Assembly (NCBI GenBank): GCA_030562215.1
Contig: JAUPFL010000001.1
Coordinates: 2,840,501-2,904,500, forward strand
Direction: 5' to 3'
DNA: 64,000 bases
Origin: Peribacillus frigoritolerans
GTDB lineage: Bacteria > Bacillota > Bacilli > Bacillales > DSM-1321
Part shown: piece by piece, positions 26,632 to 35,095 of the stretch
Position numbering within the stretch: the stretch's first letter is position 1
How the letters are laid out: each line of letters opens with the position of its first letter
Position numbers and translations under genes: made by a program
The notes under the pieces: generated by a model
Database searches by the model: none
Seen by the model: only the letters and a program-made list of their open reading frames with translations
What the model was told of the DNA's origin: nothing

Positions 26632-26862
26632 AATTTCACCTCCACCTTCCTTCCCCTTAGTTTCCTTTTTATGTAATAAAAGGAACTATCTATATGATTA
26701 CAGAGTATTCAGAATTAAACAAGTATTTTTGGTAATGAATACAATAAATAGTAATATATACCAGTTTTTTTAAAAAAACTACGAAAGATCATGTGACAAC
26801 ATTACTATTATTTGTAAATTACCGAAATAAAAACCAACGTATAAACGTTGGCTAATAAATAT

Positions 26863-28124
26863 TTATATTCCATTATCAAATTTTTCACTAGAATTAGTTA
26901 TATTCATTGTTAGATACTTTCTAGAGGTAATAAGATTAATAAACGAAAAACATAAGGATATCGAGGCAATAATAAAGACCACTACTATACTATATCGCTG
27001 GCCCAGTATCCCCATCATAAGAGTTGATATTCCGAATGTTACCATTATTAAAGAACTCTGTACTGCATAAACCTTAGCCAAAAGCTTTTCTTTAACTAAA
27101 CTTTGGATGATTGTATGTATAGAAATCATCCTCAGCTCTTCGAATAAACCAAACATACCAATAAGCAAAAGAGAAAGTATCGGATTTACATTTATTCCAA
27201 ATAAAAGAGTCATTAGAAAGACCATAAAGCCACCAAACAATAGCACAATCTGAATATTTTTGTTAATGAAATCAGATTGTCTATATGCAAGTATTCCTGC
27301 TAGAAATAATCCTAATAATAAAGAGGTATTAATATAACCCCACCACTCAGTTCCTACACCTAATCTTATGTCTATAAAAGGATATAGAATGGATGATACC
27401 CAAACTGGACTAGCTATAGAACCAAAAATTAAGGTTAAATGGAGAACACGTAATTTCTTATCTTCTAAAATAATTCTCCAGCCTTCAAACATTGAGGCCA
27501 AATTACTTTCCTTTACTGATAACTCTTCTTCTAGTTCTTCAGATGGTTTCTTTTCATTGACTTTAACGAATGCCAATATGCATGTAGATAATACATACAA
27601 TGTAAACGTTAATATTAATAGGCCGTTTGAATGCAAAAATGCTGCTAAAATACCACCTGCAGCCCATCCACCCATCTGGATAAATTGGTGAAGAGAAGAC
27701 ATAAGGCTATTTGCCTTTAATAAGTTTTCTTCCGAAACAAGTAGAGGTATTAATGCACTACTTGCAGGATTAGCGAAACTATCTAAAAAAGTGATAAAGA
27801 AAATAATTATATAAATCGTCACAATCGTATTTTGAGATAATAATAATGATACGTACAGGGTTAGCATAAGTAAGATACAAGTTTTAATTAATTGAGAGTT
27901 AAATAATATTTTTTTAACTTGTATCGATCTATGAGAAGTGGTGCTAACAAACCACCTAAAAAACCTCCAAGCATATTTATAACAGGAACTAACGAAACAT
28001 AAAATAAGGAATTTGTTACGTTATAAACACTTGTTATGAGCGCCACAATATAAAATACGTCTCCAGCATTAGCTAATGATTGTCCTGATATCAATACTTT
28101 AAATGATTTTCCCAATGTAAACAT
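26863..28124 (-). CDS. MFS transporter, DHA3-like (one frame break)
   Basis: About 420 residues with 12 hydrophobic helices. N-terminus LGKSFKVLISGQSLANAGDV, then FLGGLLAPLLIDRYKLKK; the frame breaks at the A7 run near 27913, and one more A restores KKILFNSQLIKTCILLMLTLY. Later features (FLDSFANPASSALIPLLV, MFGLFEELRMISIHTIIQSLV) match the macrolide-efflux/MefA-like MFS group. A TTG at 28115 is better spaced from AAGGGG than the ATG at 28124. First gene of the minus-strand cluster; likely exporter or self-resistance for its product. Confidence 0.82.
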
Positions 28125-28399
28125 CCCCTTAAATTTATTTCTGAAGAGAAAGTAAAGTTTACATTGGTTTCACTCCTTAAAGTTTTATTTTTATTTTATT
28201 CCTGGAAAAGAAAAGATATTCACTAGGTGTGGAAATATTTGTATACAATAATAGCATATTGGAAATTTTTTTAGAAGTGTCAATTAGACAATTGTGTACA
28301 GCACTCGGTTAACGCATGCCATCTGGGGAAGTATTACAAGAATTTATGAGTGCATAACTAAAATAATCAAATTACAAGTTTACGATTTTTAATAATCAC
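28125..28399. other. Intergenic region between clusters
   Basis: No gene is supported. It holds the leader of the MFS transporter gene and AT-rich spacer before the next repeat copy. Confidence 0.5.
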
Positions 28400-28471
28400 T
28401 TTTCTTAGCTGAAGATCGGAGCTGTCTATAAAACAGCTCTTTCTTTATGTAACTATCGGGGCAGGTTAGTT
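28400..28471 (+). repeat. Dispersed repeat copy
   Basis: Left end reduced to CTTAGCTGAAG; stem GAGCTGTCTATAAAACAGCTC, an alternative but fully paired arm; right end AACTATCGGGGCAGGTTAGTT. First copy of the densest array. Confidence 0.85.
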
Positions 28472-28571
28472 TAATAAGGGAGTCAGTCTATCGGTCGGGT
28501 AAACTACCTATAAATGAAAAAATGGTATAATTATGTAAAATTCAAAAAAGGAACGGAGGTTAAAATCTCAT

Positions 28572-29146
28572 ATGGTGAAAAAAACATTAGTTATTTATTT
28601 TCTCAGTATTTTTTATTAGTAGGGTGTACAAACAATTCACCTAGTGAGTCATCAAATAACATAGAAGTCTCAGATGATAATAAAACATCTGTAAAAAATT
28701 CTGAAAAATCCATAAAACCCGAGAAGTCTGAACAAGTCGAAAGTAGTAACGAAAAAATTAAGCTGACCAATTTAGTAGATTCTCAATTTATTCGATTACC
28801 ATACAATGATAAAGGTGAATATAAAATTCTGGATCATTTAGAATTAAATAATGGTGGAATTATTATATTTGAATCTTTGTATTTACAAAAATCAAATAAA
28901 GTAACTATAGAGTTTCAATTACAAGCTAATAGTTCGCCGAGTCGTATGACTATAGGAATAATTAAAGATTATTCTCCAGATCCTAATGTGAATTATGAAA
29001 TAGAAAACATTTACTCAGAGTCTATTAATGATAAATTAAAAGTAACTTATACATCTCCAGAAGACTCAAGCTATTCGATTTGTATTTTAGGGACAATGGC
29101 AGTTCCTGTGGTAGTGAAAAACGGAAAAATAATCACATCAAAATAG
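28572..29146 (+). CDS. Lipoprotein (one frame break)
   Basis: ATG 28572 lies after GGAACGGAGG. With one T added to the T6 run at 28609-28614 the start reads MVKKTLVIYFLSIFLLVGCT, a complete lipoprotein signal with lipobox LLVGC; without it the signal is broken. A Ser/Lys/Glu-rich linker (residues 25-60) leads to a beta-rich domain containing NGGIIIFESLYLQKSNKVTIEFQ and SSYSICILGTMAVPVVVKNGK. About 192 residues. Function unknown. First of ten consecutive one-gene units separated by repeat copies. Confidence 0.7.
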
Positions 29147-29165
29147 CTAGTGAAACAATACACTT

Positions 29166-29250
29166 AATCTAACGGATGCGTTAGCTGAAGATCGGAGCTG
29201 TCGTCTTTAAGTCAGCTTTTTCTTATGCAACTTTCAGGGCAGGGTAGTTT
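29166..29250 (+). repeat. Dispersed repeat copy
   Basis: 20 bases after the preceding stop. It carries a 3-base insertion in the middle stem (CTGTCGTCTTTAAGTCAG) that keeps most pairing. Confidence 0.85.
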
Positions 29251-29353
29251 CATAACGAAATGAGGACTAATGTGTAAATTTATACCATAAAATTGAAACT
29301 ATAGTGGACTTATAACGTCAATAATATTAAACCTAAATATGAAAGGAGAAATA

Positions 29354-30021
29354 ATGAAAATACACTATTTTGTTGTTATAGTTTTTTCCTCAGTTTTATT
29401 GTTTGGCTGCTCTTCCAATCAAAAGAATGACAATGTAGCAAAAGCAGAAGTACAATATGGCCTAAAGAAACAAGGTATTAAAGCAAATTCAAGTTCTAAC
29501 ATTATTTCACCTAACCAAAACTCAATACAAACACCAACATTCACAGTAAATGAAAAAGTAAACGATGTAATAATGGTATATGAAATAAGGGGTGAAAATC
29601 GGAAATTTGGTTATTTCGATAAACCTTTGATAATGGAAAAAGAAAATAAGTTGGAATGGCTTTTTGGACAATGGATGAACAGCTTCCGTTAGGTGAGTTA
29701 AAGGTAAAAGCCGTTCAAGATGAAAGTGGTAAGAGTATAATAGCTAAAGGAGAGATAGTTAAAAAAGAGACACCTTTAAAAGAATTACCTAAGGATTATA
29801 CCCCAAAGCCAGTTAGTATTAATAAAAATAATGAAGAAAATATAGAAAAAGACATAGAAATTAATTTTAATTTTCCTGTATCTATATCATCCACTTCAAT
29901 TAAATTCAACGAGTCAGGTATTTGGGAATTGCAACTATTTTTAAATGATAAACCTTTAGGAAATATGAACGTTTATGTAACTAAAGAAAACGAAGCTAAT
30001 ATATATTATCTTGACAATTGA
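29354..30021 (+). CDS. Lipoprotein (one frame break)
   Basis: ATG 29354 behind AAAGGAGAAATA. Signal FVVIVFSSVLLFGCSS contains lipobox LLFGC. The frame breaks at the AA at 29655-29656; one more A gives ENKLEMAFWTMDEQLPLGELKV and a protein of about 221 residues ending at 30021. The C-terminal half is beta-rich (ISSTSIKFNESGIWELQLFLN and KPLGNMNVYVTKE) like an immunoglobulin-fold domain. Function unknown. Confidence 0.7.
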
Positions 30022-30060
30022 GGTTTAAATATTTAATCCAAATTTAAGGGTCATTACTTC

Positions 30061-30120
30061 TTTATGGGGCTGGAAACAGCTCCTTTCTTATGGAACTAAA
30101 GGGCAGTTTAGTTGAACAAG
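30061..30120 (+). repeat. Dispersed repeat copy lacking the left end
   Basis: Stem GGGGCTGGAAACAGCTCC, TTTC, then right hairpin AACTAAAGGGCAGTTTAGTT, whose arms AACTAAA/TTTAGTT are a compensated version of AACTAAC/GTTAGTT. Confidence 0.8.
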
Positions 30121-30160
30121 AAATCATGGTAAAATTCATAAAAATTGTCGAGGTGATTGT

Positions 30161-30421
30161 ATGAAATATACTTGTCCTTGTTGTGGATATAAAACTTTAG
30201 ATGAAGAACCTCCAGGAACGTATGATATTTGTGAAATCTGTTTTTGGGAAGATGATGGTTACCAATATGAACATCCAGATGAGGATGGAGCAAATTATGT
30301 TTCCTTTAGAGAAGCACAACTAAATTTTTAAAAATTTGGGGCTAAAGGTGAAAGAAGTTTACAATTTGTAAGAAAGCCAAATAAATCCGATATAAAGGAT
30401 CCTAATTGGAAACCGTTATGA
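30161..30421 (+). CDS. CPCC-type cysteine-rich protein (in-frame stop)
   Basis: ATG 30161 after GTCGAGGTGATTGT. It begins MKYTCPCCGYKTLDEEPPGT and YDICEICFWEDDGYQYEHPD, the CPCC family signature (PF14206) with two Cys pairs likely binding zinc. A TAA at 30329-30331 stops the frame after 56 codons, but the same frame continues as KFGAKGERSLQFVRKPNKSD to 30421, the length usual for the family. The stop sits in a T5-A5 run; T4-A6 would give Lys, so it may be a sequence error. Function unknown. Confidence 0.8.
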
Positions 30422-30441
30422 GTTTACATAGGGAATTATTA

Positions 30442-30530
30442 AACTAACAAGTGCGTTAGCTGAAGATCGGAGCTGTCTTTAAGCAGCTCTTTTCTTTATG
30501 GAACTAAAGGGGCAGTTTAGTTCATTAAGA
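30442..30530 (+). repeat. Dispersed repeat copy
   Basis: Full copy. Right hairpin AACTAAAGGGGCAGTTTAGTT again shows the compensated AAA/TTT arm end. Confidence 0.88.
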
Positions 30531-30613
30531 ATTCACACCTATATTGGAAATCATTGTTATAATGAAGTGACTAATTTCAGTAGGAAGGTTGCTGTTCAAG
30601 GTGGAGGATAGAT

Positions 30614-31081
30614 ATGAAATCTAAAAAAGACAGTAGTGATTATTGCCTTTGGTATAATATGTATAGCTATCTTTATAAATCTATTAAAGAAGGATTTATG
30701 GGATGTAAACGAAGAGTTATTAAAAGAAGAAGTGCTATCAATTGGACATTCTGTTGAAACAATAAATTTATTAGATGTAACACCGTTTGACTGGATGTAG
30801 TATATTCATTTGGACCATATACACCGAAAGATGATATATATGAAACAGTAGGTTATAAATGGGATACTATTAGCGAAACTGTAAATGAAGGAATGAATCA
30901 AATTGTATTTTTGAAAGATGGAAAAGTGGTCTGCTTTTTATATGGTTATCCAGAGAATAATGGATATGGTATATCTTTTGAATCTGAGAATTATAAAGAT
31001 GCTGGTAATATGCTTAATAGTAAGGATGATTTAAATTTTCAGGTAGAAAGAAGCGACAATGTCGTACATTTGAAAAACTAA
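30614..31081 (+). CDS. Membrane-anchored hypothetical protein (two frame breaks)
   Basis: ATG 30614 lies behind GTGGAGGATAGAT. Breaks at the A6 run near 30625 and at GG near 30796 (to GGG) separate three pieces that together read KKTVVIIAFGIICIAIFINL, EELLKEEVLSIGHSVETINL, FDWDVVYSFGPYTPKDDIYE and the C-terminal VFLKDGKVVCFLYGYPEN to 31081. One N-terminal membrane helix, then a soluble domain of about 130 residues. The pattern DxVYSFGPY is reminiscent of small Bacillus proteins of unknown function. Confidence 0.55.
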
Positions 31082-31100
31082 ACAAGGATATGATTTCTTC

Positions 31101-31186
31101 AACTAACAGGTGCTTTATCAATAATGAAGGTTGTTACGGCAACCTTTTTCTTACGGAACTGACGGGGCAGGATAAAATTGAACAAG
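31101..31186 (+). repeat. Dispersed repeat copy, divergent middle stem
   Basis: Stem AGGTTGTTACGGCAACCT followed by TTTTC replaces the common stem. Right end AACTGACGGGGCAGGATAAAATT. Starts 19 bases after the stop. Confidence 0.8.
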
Positions 31187-31226
31187 CTAATGTATATTAT
31201 ATATCTAACAATTCGGGAGGATTAAT

Positions 31227-31442
31227 ATGTTTAATGGTGGTACATTGTTTGCATCGGATGGTGTATTTGTTCTTTTAACTTTTTTACCTATTATTTTCTA
31301 TTTAGTTCTTACTGTTTTTGGCATTTATTTTGTAATTAAAGTAATTAAATTCATGAATGCGAAAACAAAATCAGACCAAGAAAGAAATGAAAAGATTGAT
31401 GAATTAATTAAGGTTGTCAATCAAGGTAAGAGGATTGAATAA
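31227..31442 (+). CDS. Small membrane protein
   Basis: 71 residues from ATG 31227 behind CGGGAGGATTAAT. One long membrane helix (residues 14-40, VLLTFLPIIFYLVLTVFGIY) followed by a charged coiled-coil-like tail (NAKTKSDQERNEKIDELIKV). The layout is common among small Bacillus membrane proteins of unknown function such as the DUF4083 type. One-gene unit between repeat copies. Confidence 0.7.
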   Translation: MFNGGTLFASDGVFVLLTFLPIIFYLVLTVFGIYFVIKVIKFMNAKTKSDQERNEKIDELIKVVNQGKRIE

Positions 31443-31504
31443 TTTTATGTTTAGTTGAAATTTCGTGTGGCATTACTTTATAGCGAGTAATGCTTTTCTT
31501 ATAG

Positions 31505-31591
31505 AACTAACGGTTGCTTTAGCTGAAGATCGGAGCTGTCTTTAAGACAGCTTTTTCTTATGGCACTAACGGGGCAGGTTAGTTCATTAAG
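31505..31591 (+). repeat. Dispersed repeat copy
   Basis: Full copy; middle stem AGCTGTCTTTAAGACAGCT is perfectly paired; right hairpin CACTAACGGGGCAGGTTAGTT. Confidence 0.9.
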
Positions 31592-31699
31592 TTTTGTAAG
31601 TCTTATCTAATGATTGTATATGCCATTTCCAATAAACGGTAATATAATAAATGAATTATTCATAACCTTAAAAAAGTGATTTATTTTTAAGGAGGAATG

Positions 31700-32815
31700 A
31701 TGAATAAATTTCAACCATTAATGTGGGTAGTTCTTACAATATTTTCTGTAATTTTAGTAGTACCTTCTCTTTTAGTAGTTTCATTTTCAAACAATCCAAA
31801 ACAAGCATCTACAAAACAGAATATTGTTGCTTCAACTGACATTAAAGAAAGTAAAATTGATAAAAATTCGACTGATCCATCCCTCGACGTGTCAGTTTAT
31901 AGGACAAACACTAAAGAGATTGAAAATATTCCTTTAGAAGAATATGTTGTGGGTGTTGTTGCTTCAGAAATGCCAGTTACTTTTGAATTAGAGGCATTAA
32001 AGGCTCAATCTTTAGCAGCTAGAACATTTTTAGTTAAACAAATGCTTTCTAATTCTAAAATTAATTTACCAGACGGTACTGATATAACTGATAATATTCA
32101 ATACCATCAAGTCTATAAAAATAAAAAAGAACTAGCTAATGAGTGGGGAGAAAATTATAAATCAAATATCTCAAAAATACAAAAAGCAGTTGAAGCGACC
32201 AAAGGTCAGATTTTAACCTATGATGAGAAACCAATCGATGCTTCTTTCTTTTCGACCAGTAATGGATATACGGAGAATTCTGAGGATTATTGGGGTAATA
32301 AAACGCCATATCTTAAAAGTGTTGAAAGTCCTTGGGACATACAATCTCCTAAATTCCAATACCAAACAACTATTCAAATAACTAAATTTGAAGATTTGCT
32401 GGGAATTAAATTGAATAATGATATTAATATCGGCAGGGTTATCTCAAAATCCAAAGGAAATCGTATAAAGTTTTTTGAAATTAACGGTAAGAAATATAGT
32501 GGAAAGACGATCAGAGATAAGCTAAAACTTAATTCTTCCGATTTCACATTTAAAAGAGAAGGTAATAAGGTAATTATTATTACTAAGGGAAATGGTCACG
32601 GAGTAGGTATGAGTCAATATGGTGCTAATGGATTGGCACAAGAAGGTAAAAATTATAAGGATATTGTAAATTATTATTATCAAGATGTAACCATTTCTTC
32701 TGTTGATCCCTTTATAAACAAAATGTATGTAAAAGGTAAAAAATACACCTCTACTAAAAGGTGCACTACTACAATAAGGGAGTTGCTTCGGCAGCTCTTT
32801 TTCTTATGGAACTAA
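31700..32815 (+). CDS. spoIID: Stage II sporulation protein D-like lytic transglycosylase
   Basis: About 371 residues after AAGGAGGA. Membrane anchor at residues 8-28, then the SpoIID/LytB domain with IPLEEYVVGVVASEMPVTFE, where the Glu of ASEMP corresponds to the catalytic residue, AQSLAARTFLVKQ, FSTSNGYTENSEDYWG and the C-terminal GNGHGVGMSQYGANGLAQEG. SpoIID cuts glycan strands after SpoIIP removes stem peptides during engulfment. The last 18-20 residues (TKRCTTTIRELLRQLFFLWN) are encoded by the repeat copy, and its stop is the TAA of GGAACTAAAG. Confidence 0.88.
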   Translation: MNKFQPLMWVVLTIFSVILVVPSLLVVSFSNNPKQASTKQNIVASTDIKESKIDKNSTDPSLDVSVYRTNTKEIENIPLEEYVVGVVASEMPVTFELEALKAQSLAARTFLVKQMLSNSKINLPDGTDITDNIQYHQVYKNKKELANEWGENYKSNISKIQKAVEATKGQILTYDEKPIDASFFSTSNGYTENSEDYWGNKTPYLKSVESPWDIQSPKFQYQTTIQITKFEDLLGIKLNNDINIGRVISKSKGNRIKFFEINGKKYSGKTIRDKLKLNSSDFTFKREGNKVIIITKGNGHGVGMSQYGANGLAQEGKNYKDIVNYYYQDVTISSVDPFINKMYVKGKKYTSTKRCTTTIRELLRQLFFLWN

Positions 32816-32836
32816 AGGGGCAGGTTAGTTCCATAA
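32752..32836 (+). repeat. Dispersed repeat copy overlapping the end of spoIID
   Basis: Degenerate left end ACTAAAAGGTGCAC, stem GAGTTGCTTCGGCAGCTC with TTTTTC, right hairpin AACTAAAGGGGCAGGTTAGTT. Unlike the others it lies inside the coding frame. Confidence 0.8.
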
Positions 32837-32946
32837 GAAATTGGTTTATTATGGTATAATATTTGGGTTATTGTCTTCAACACTCAATGTTAGGGTGGAT
32901 AATTTAATGGTTCGAAATTTTCATCCATCTTTTAGGGGGCAGGCCT

Positions 32947-33429
32947 TTGTTTACTTTGAAAAAGATCACAGTGGGGCTCCTGCTTTTAGGTAGTCTTGCT
33001 GCTTGTGAGACAGAACAAGTCAAACATACTGAAAAGGTAGATACCCAAGAAGGAATAACTAAGGAAGAACCCACAAGAACTAACAGCGTTCCATCTTATG
33101 AAGTAACCAAGTATCATATTTACGGCGGTTGGATGACAGATAAGTCATACATAGTGATTTCATCTAATGGCGATGAGCTAAAGTACGAAAATATCAAAAA
33201 GAAAAATGAAAAAAAGGATATCAGATACTTTAAATTAGCAGAATCCACGGGACACAAAATGACTGCGGTATTATACAGCAAAGAAAAGACCAATCGGACT
33301 TCATTCATAACTTTAGAGTTAAACAAGGATAGAACAGAATTAACTATCACTATGCCGAACGAAAAACCGGTCACCTACACAAAAGCAATGATGGATCCGG
33401 AAGAGTTTAATCCTGAATTTGAGTGGTGA
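32947..33429 (+). CDS. Lipoprotein of unknown function
   Basis: 160 residues from TTG 32947 behind TTAGGGGGCAGGCC. Signal LKKITVGLLLLGSLAACE with lipobox SLAAC. The mature part has a short Lys/Glu/Thr linker and a beta-rich domain (YHIYGGWMTDKSYIVISSNG, MTAVLYSKEKTNRTSFITLE). Function unknown. Followed 25 bases later by a minimal repeat copy. Confidence 0.75.
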   Translation: MFTLKKITVGLLLLGSLAACETEQVKHTEKVDTQEGITKEEPTRTNSVPSYEVTKYHIYGGWMTDKSYIVISSNGDELKYENIKKKNEKKDIRYFKLAESTGHKMTAVLYSKEKTNRTSFITLELNKDRTELTITMPNEKPVTYTKAMMDPEEFNPEFEW

Positions 33430-33453
33430 AAAATTATTCGAAAAATGGTACTG

Positions 33454-33480
33454 AACTAACGGGGCAGGATAGTTGCATAA
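33454..33480 (+). repeat. Dispersed repeat, right hairpin only
   Basis: AACTAACGGGGCAGGATAGTT and the tail GCATAAGAAA, without left end or middle stem. Confidence 0.75.
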
Positions 33481-33528
33481 GAAACAAGAATTATTTATGT
33501 AATAATTCTTAAAAGGAGAGATGTACAA

Positions 33529-33918
33529 GTGAATTTAAGACTTGAATTATTTGTTGAAAGTATAGAAAAATCAGTGGGATTTTATAGAGATATACTAGAA
33601 TTTAATGCACCAAAAGAGATTATACATACTTACGTTCCAGTTAAAAAAGGAAGTGTTACATTAGGGTTGGGGGAAATGAAAAGTTTACCTGAAAACCATC
33701 CTCTTAAAGTTTCTAATAGTAGTCAACAAACAGGATTAGGGGTTGAAATAGTATTAGAAGTTGAAGATATAAATGATATTTATAACAAAGTAGTTGAAAA
33801 AGGGTACTCTATACAGACTAAGTTAACCAAAAGATCGTGGGGATTAGAGGATTTTAGATTAATTGACCCAGATGGATATTATTTACGAATTACATCAATG
33901 GCAACTATTGAATCCTAA
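33529..33918 (+). CDS. VOC (glyoxalase/bleomycin resistance) family protein
   Basis: 129 residues from GTG 33529 behind AAAAGGAGAGATGTACAA. Two beta-alpha-beta-beta-beta modules: LRLELFVESIEKSVGFYRDI and GVEIVLEVEDINDIYNKVVE, ending WGLEDFRLIDPDGYYLRI, the standard VOC C-terminal signature. The VOC fold covers metal enzymes and antibiotic-binding proteins; the usual metal His/Glu set is incomplete, so a binding or resistance role is as likely as catalysis. One-gene unit between repeat copies. Confidence 0.82.
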   Translation: MNLRLELFVESIEKSVGFYRDILEFNAPKEIIHTYVPVKKGSVTLGLGEMKSLPENHPLKVSNSSQQTGLGVEIVLEVEDINDIYNKVVEKGYSIQTKLTKRSWGLEDFRLIDPDGYYLRITSMATIES

Positions 33919-33936
33919 CTACCAACTTTTTTAATG

Positions 33937-33965
33937 AACTAACGGGTGCGTTAGCCGAAGATATT
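33937..33965 (+). repeat. Dispersed repeat, left end only
   Basis: AACTAACGGGTGCGTTAGCC and GAAG, 19 bases after the VOC stop. Confidence 0.75.
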
Positions 33966-34002
33966 TTTAAGGATTAAACAAACATAATATCCGGAGGGAA
34001 AA

Positions 34003-34308
34003 ATGGTTGATTATAGTTATGAGAAACAACATCTGAAAAAACTCAGGACTTTTATTTTTATCACGATAGCATTAATTTTTTCAATGATATTTATATTTAT
34101 TAGCATTTTTCTTTTGTACTTTTCTATGTCAGGCATTTTAGACGTTGCGTATTTCCCACCAAAACTAGCAATTTTTTCATTCTTAATTTCTATTGTATTT
34201 TCTGTTTTAGCAATAAAAAATCTCTTTGGTAAGATATTGTTAGTATTAAACATATTTCTAATGCTATTTATGATTTTTTTGGACCATAAATATATACAAG
34301 AAGACTAA
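34003..34308 (+). CDS. Hypothetical membrane protein
   Basis: 101 residues from ATG 34003 behind ATCCGGAGGGAAAA. Three membrane helices (FIFITIALIFSMIFIFI, LAIFSFLISIVFSVLAI, ILLVLNIFLMLFMIFL) with short charged ends. No recognised family. Its own terminator follows. Confidence 0.7.
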   Translation: MVDYSYEKQHLKKLRTFIFITIALIFSMIFIFISIFLLYFSMSGILDVAYFPPKLAIFSFLISIVFSVLAIKNLFGKILLVLNIFLMLFMIFLDHKYIQED

Positions 34309-34324
34309 CTTAGGGTGTAATAGT

Positions 34325-34351
34325 CAGGCTGTTGTTTAGACAGCCTTTTTT
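34325..34351 (+). terminator. Rho-independent terminator with adjoining repeat tail
   Basis: AGGCTGT/ACAGCCT with loop TGTTTAG, then T6. AATGGGGCAGGTTAG follows immediately, a trace of the repeat's right end. Confidence 0.8.
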
Positions 34352-34390
34352 AATGGGGCAGGTTAGCAAGATTGTGAAGGTTTGTACTTA

Positions 34391-34472
34391 AACTAACGGG
34401 TGCGTTAGCTGAAGATCAGAGCTGTCTTTAATGCAGCTTTTTCTTTTAAGAAACTAAAGAGGCAGGATAGAT
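34391..34472 (+). repeat. Dispersed repeat copy
   Basis: Full copy preceded by AAGATTGTGAAGGTTTGTAC as at 8953. Right end AACTAAAGAGGCAGGATAG. Confidence 0.85.
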
Positions 34473-34567
34473 AAAGTAGGCTATTCAACTTTTTAAAAAT
34501 AAGGGACATAAAATAGATAGAACCCCACACAATAAATAAAGAACTAATATAAAAGAGGGGTTTTAAA

Positions 34568-34963
34568 ATGGTGTTGAAGGTAACTTTGAAAAGAGTACTT
34601 CTTTTAAGTGCAGTATTTTTAACTTTTTCACAAAGTGTTCAAGCAGAAGAAAATAATAATCAAGAAGGGAAAGTAATTTATCAACTCCACTATGATTATG
34701 AACCAATCTATAATTTGCTAAAGGTTAATAAGAAGGAATATGACCAATACTGGAAAGAGGGTCTTTCTATTGCTGAAATGGCAAAGAAACAGGGTATTTC
34801 AAGAAGAGATGTGGAAGGCTATTTTATAAGTTTACACTATAAAGAAATGCAAAAGTGGAGAAAAAAAGGTGCCCTTTCAGAATTTGATTATTTCGACCTT
34901 GTCTATAGGTTAAAAGAACATGAAATCGAGGAGTTTATTGATCGCAATCCAAATAATCCTTAA
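34568..34963 (+). CDS. Secreted protein of unknown function
   Basis: 131 residues from ATG 34568 behind AAAAGAGGGGTTTTAAA. A signal peptide (KRVLLLSAVFLTFSQSVQA, cleavage before EEN) is clear. The mature protein of about 105 residues contains LSIAEMAKKQGISRRDVEGY, which looks like a helix-turn-helix, and an Arg/Lys-rich stretch. A truncated relative lies at 57440. Function unknown. Stop is three bases before a repeat copy. Confidence 0.7.
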   Translation: MVLKVTLKRVLLLSAVFLTFSQSVQAEENNNQEGKVIYQLHYDYEPIYNLLKVNKKEYDQYWKEGLSIAEMAKKQGISRRDVEGYFISLHYKEMQKWRKKGALSEFDYFDLVYRLKEHEIEEFIDRNPNNP

Positions 34964-34965
34964 TC

Positions 34966-35051
34966 AACTAACGGGTGAGTTAGCTGAAGAACGGAGCTGC
35001 CTTTAAGGCAGCTTTTTATTATTGAACTAAAGGGGCAGTTTAATTCAACAA
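34966..35051 (+). repeat. Dispersed repeat copy
   Basis: Begins three bases after a stop codon. Middle stem GGAGCTGCCTTTAAGGCAGC with a perfect GCTGCC/GGCAGC arm; right end AACTAAAGGGGCAGTTTAATT. Confidence 0.9.
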
Positions 35052-35095
35052 GATGATAAAATATTATAAGAACAAAATTAACAACGGGGTAAAAT

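Noticed and set aside
28400-35051. A CRISPR array formed by the regularly spaced repeats
   Set aside because: Spacing is 200-1200 bases, the intervals are genes, and no cas genes are present.
28400-35051. A classical integron with attC sites
   Set aside because: No IntI-type integrase in the window, and the repeat ends match the attC boxes at only six of seven positions; kept only as an analogy.
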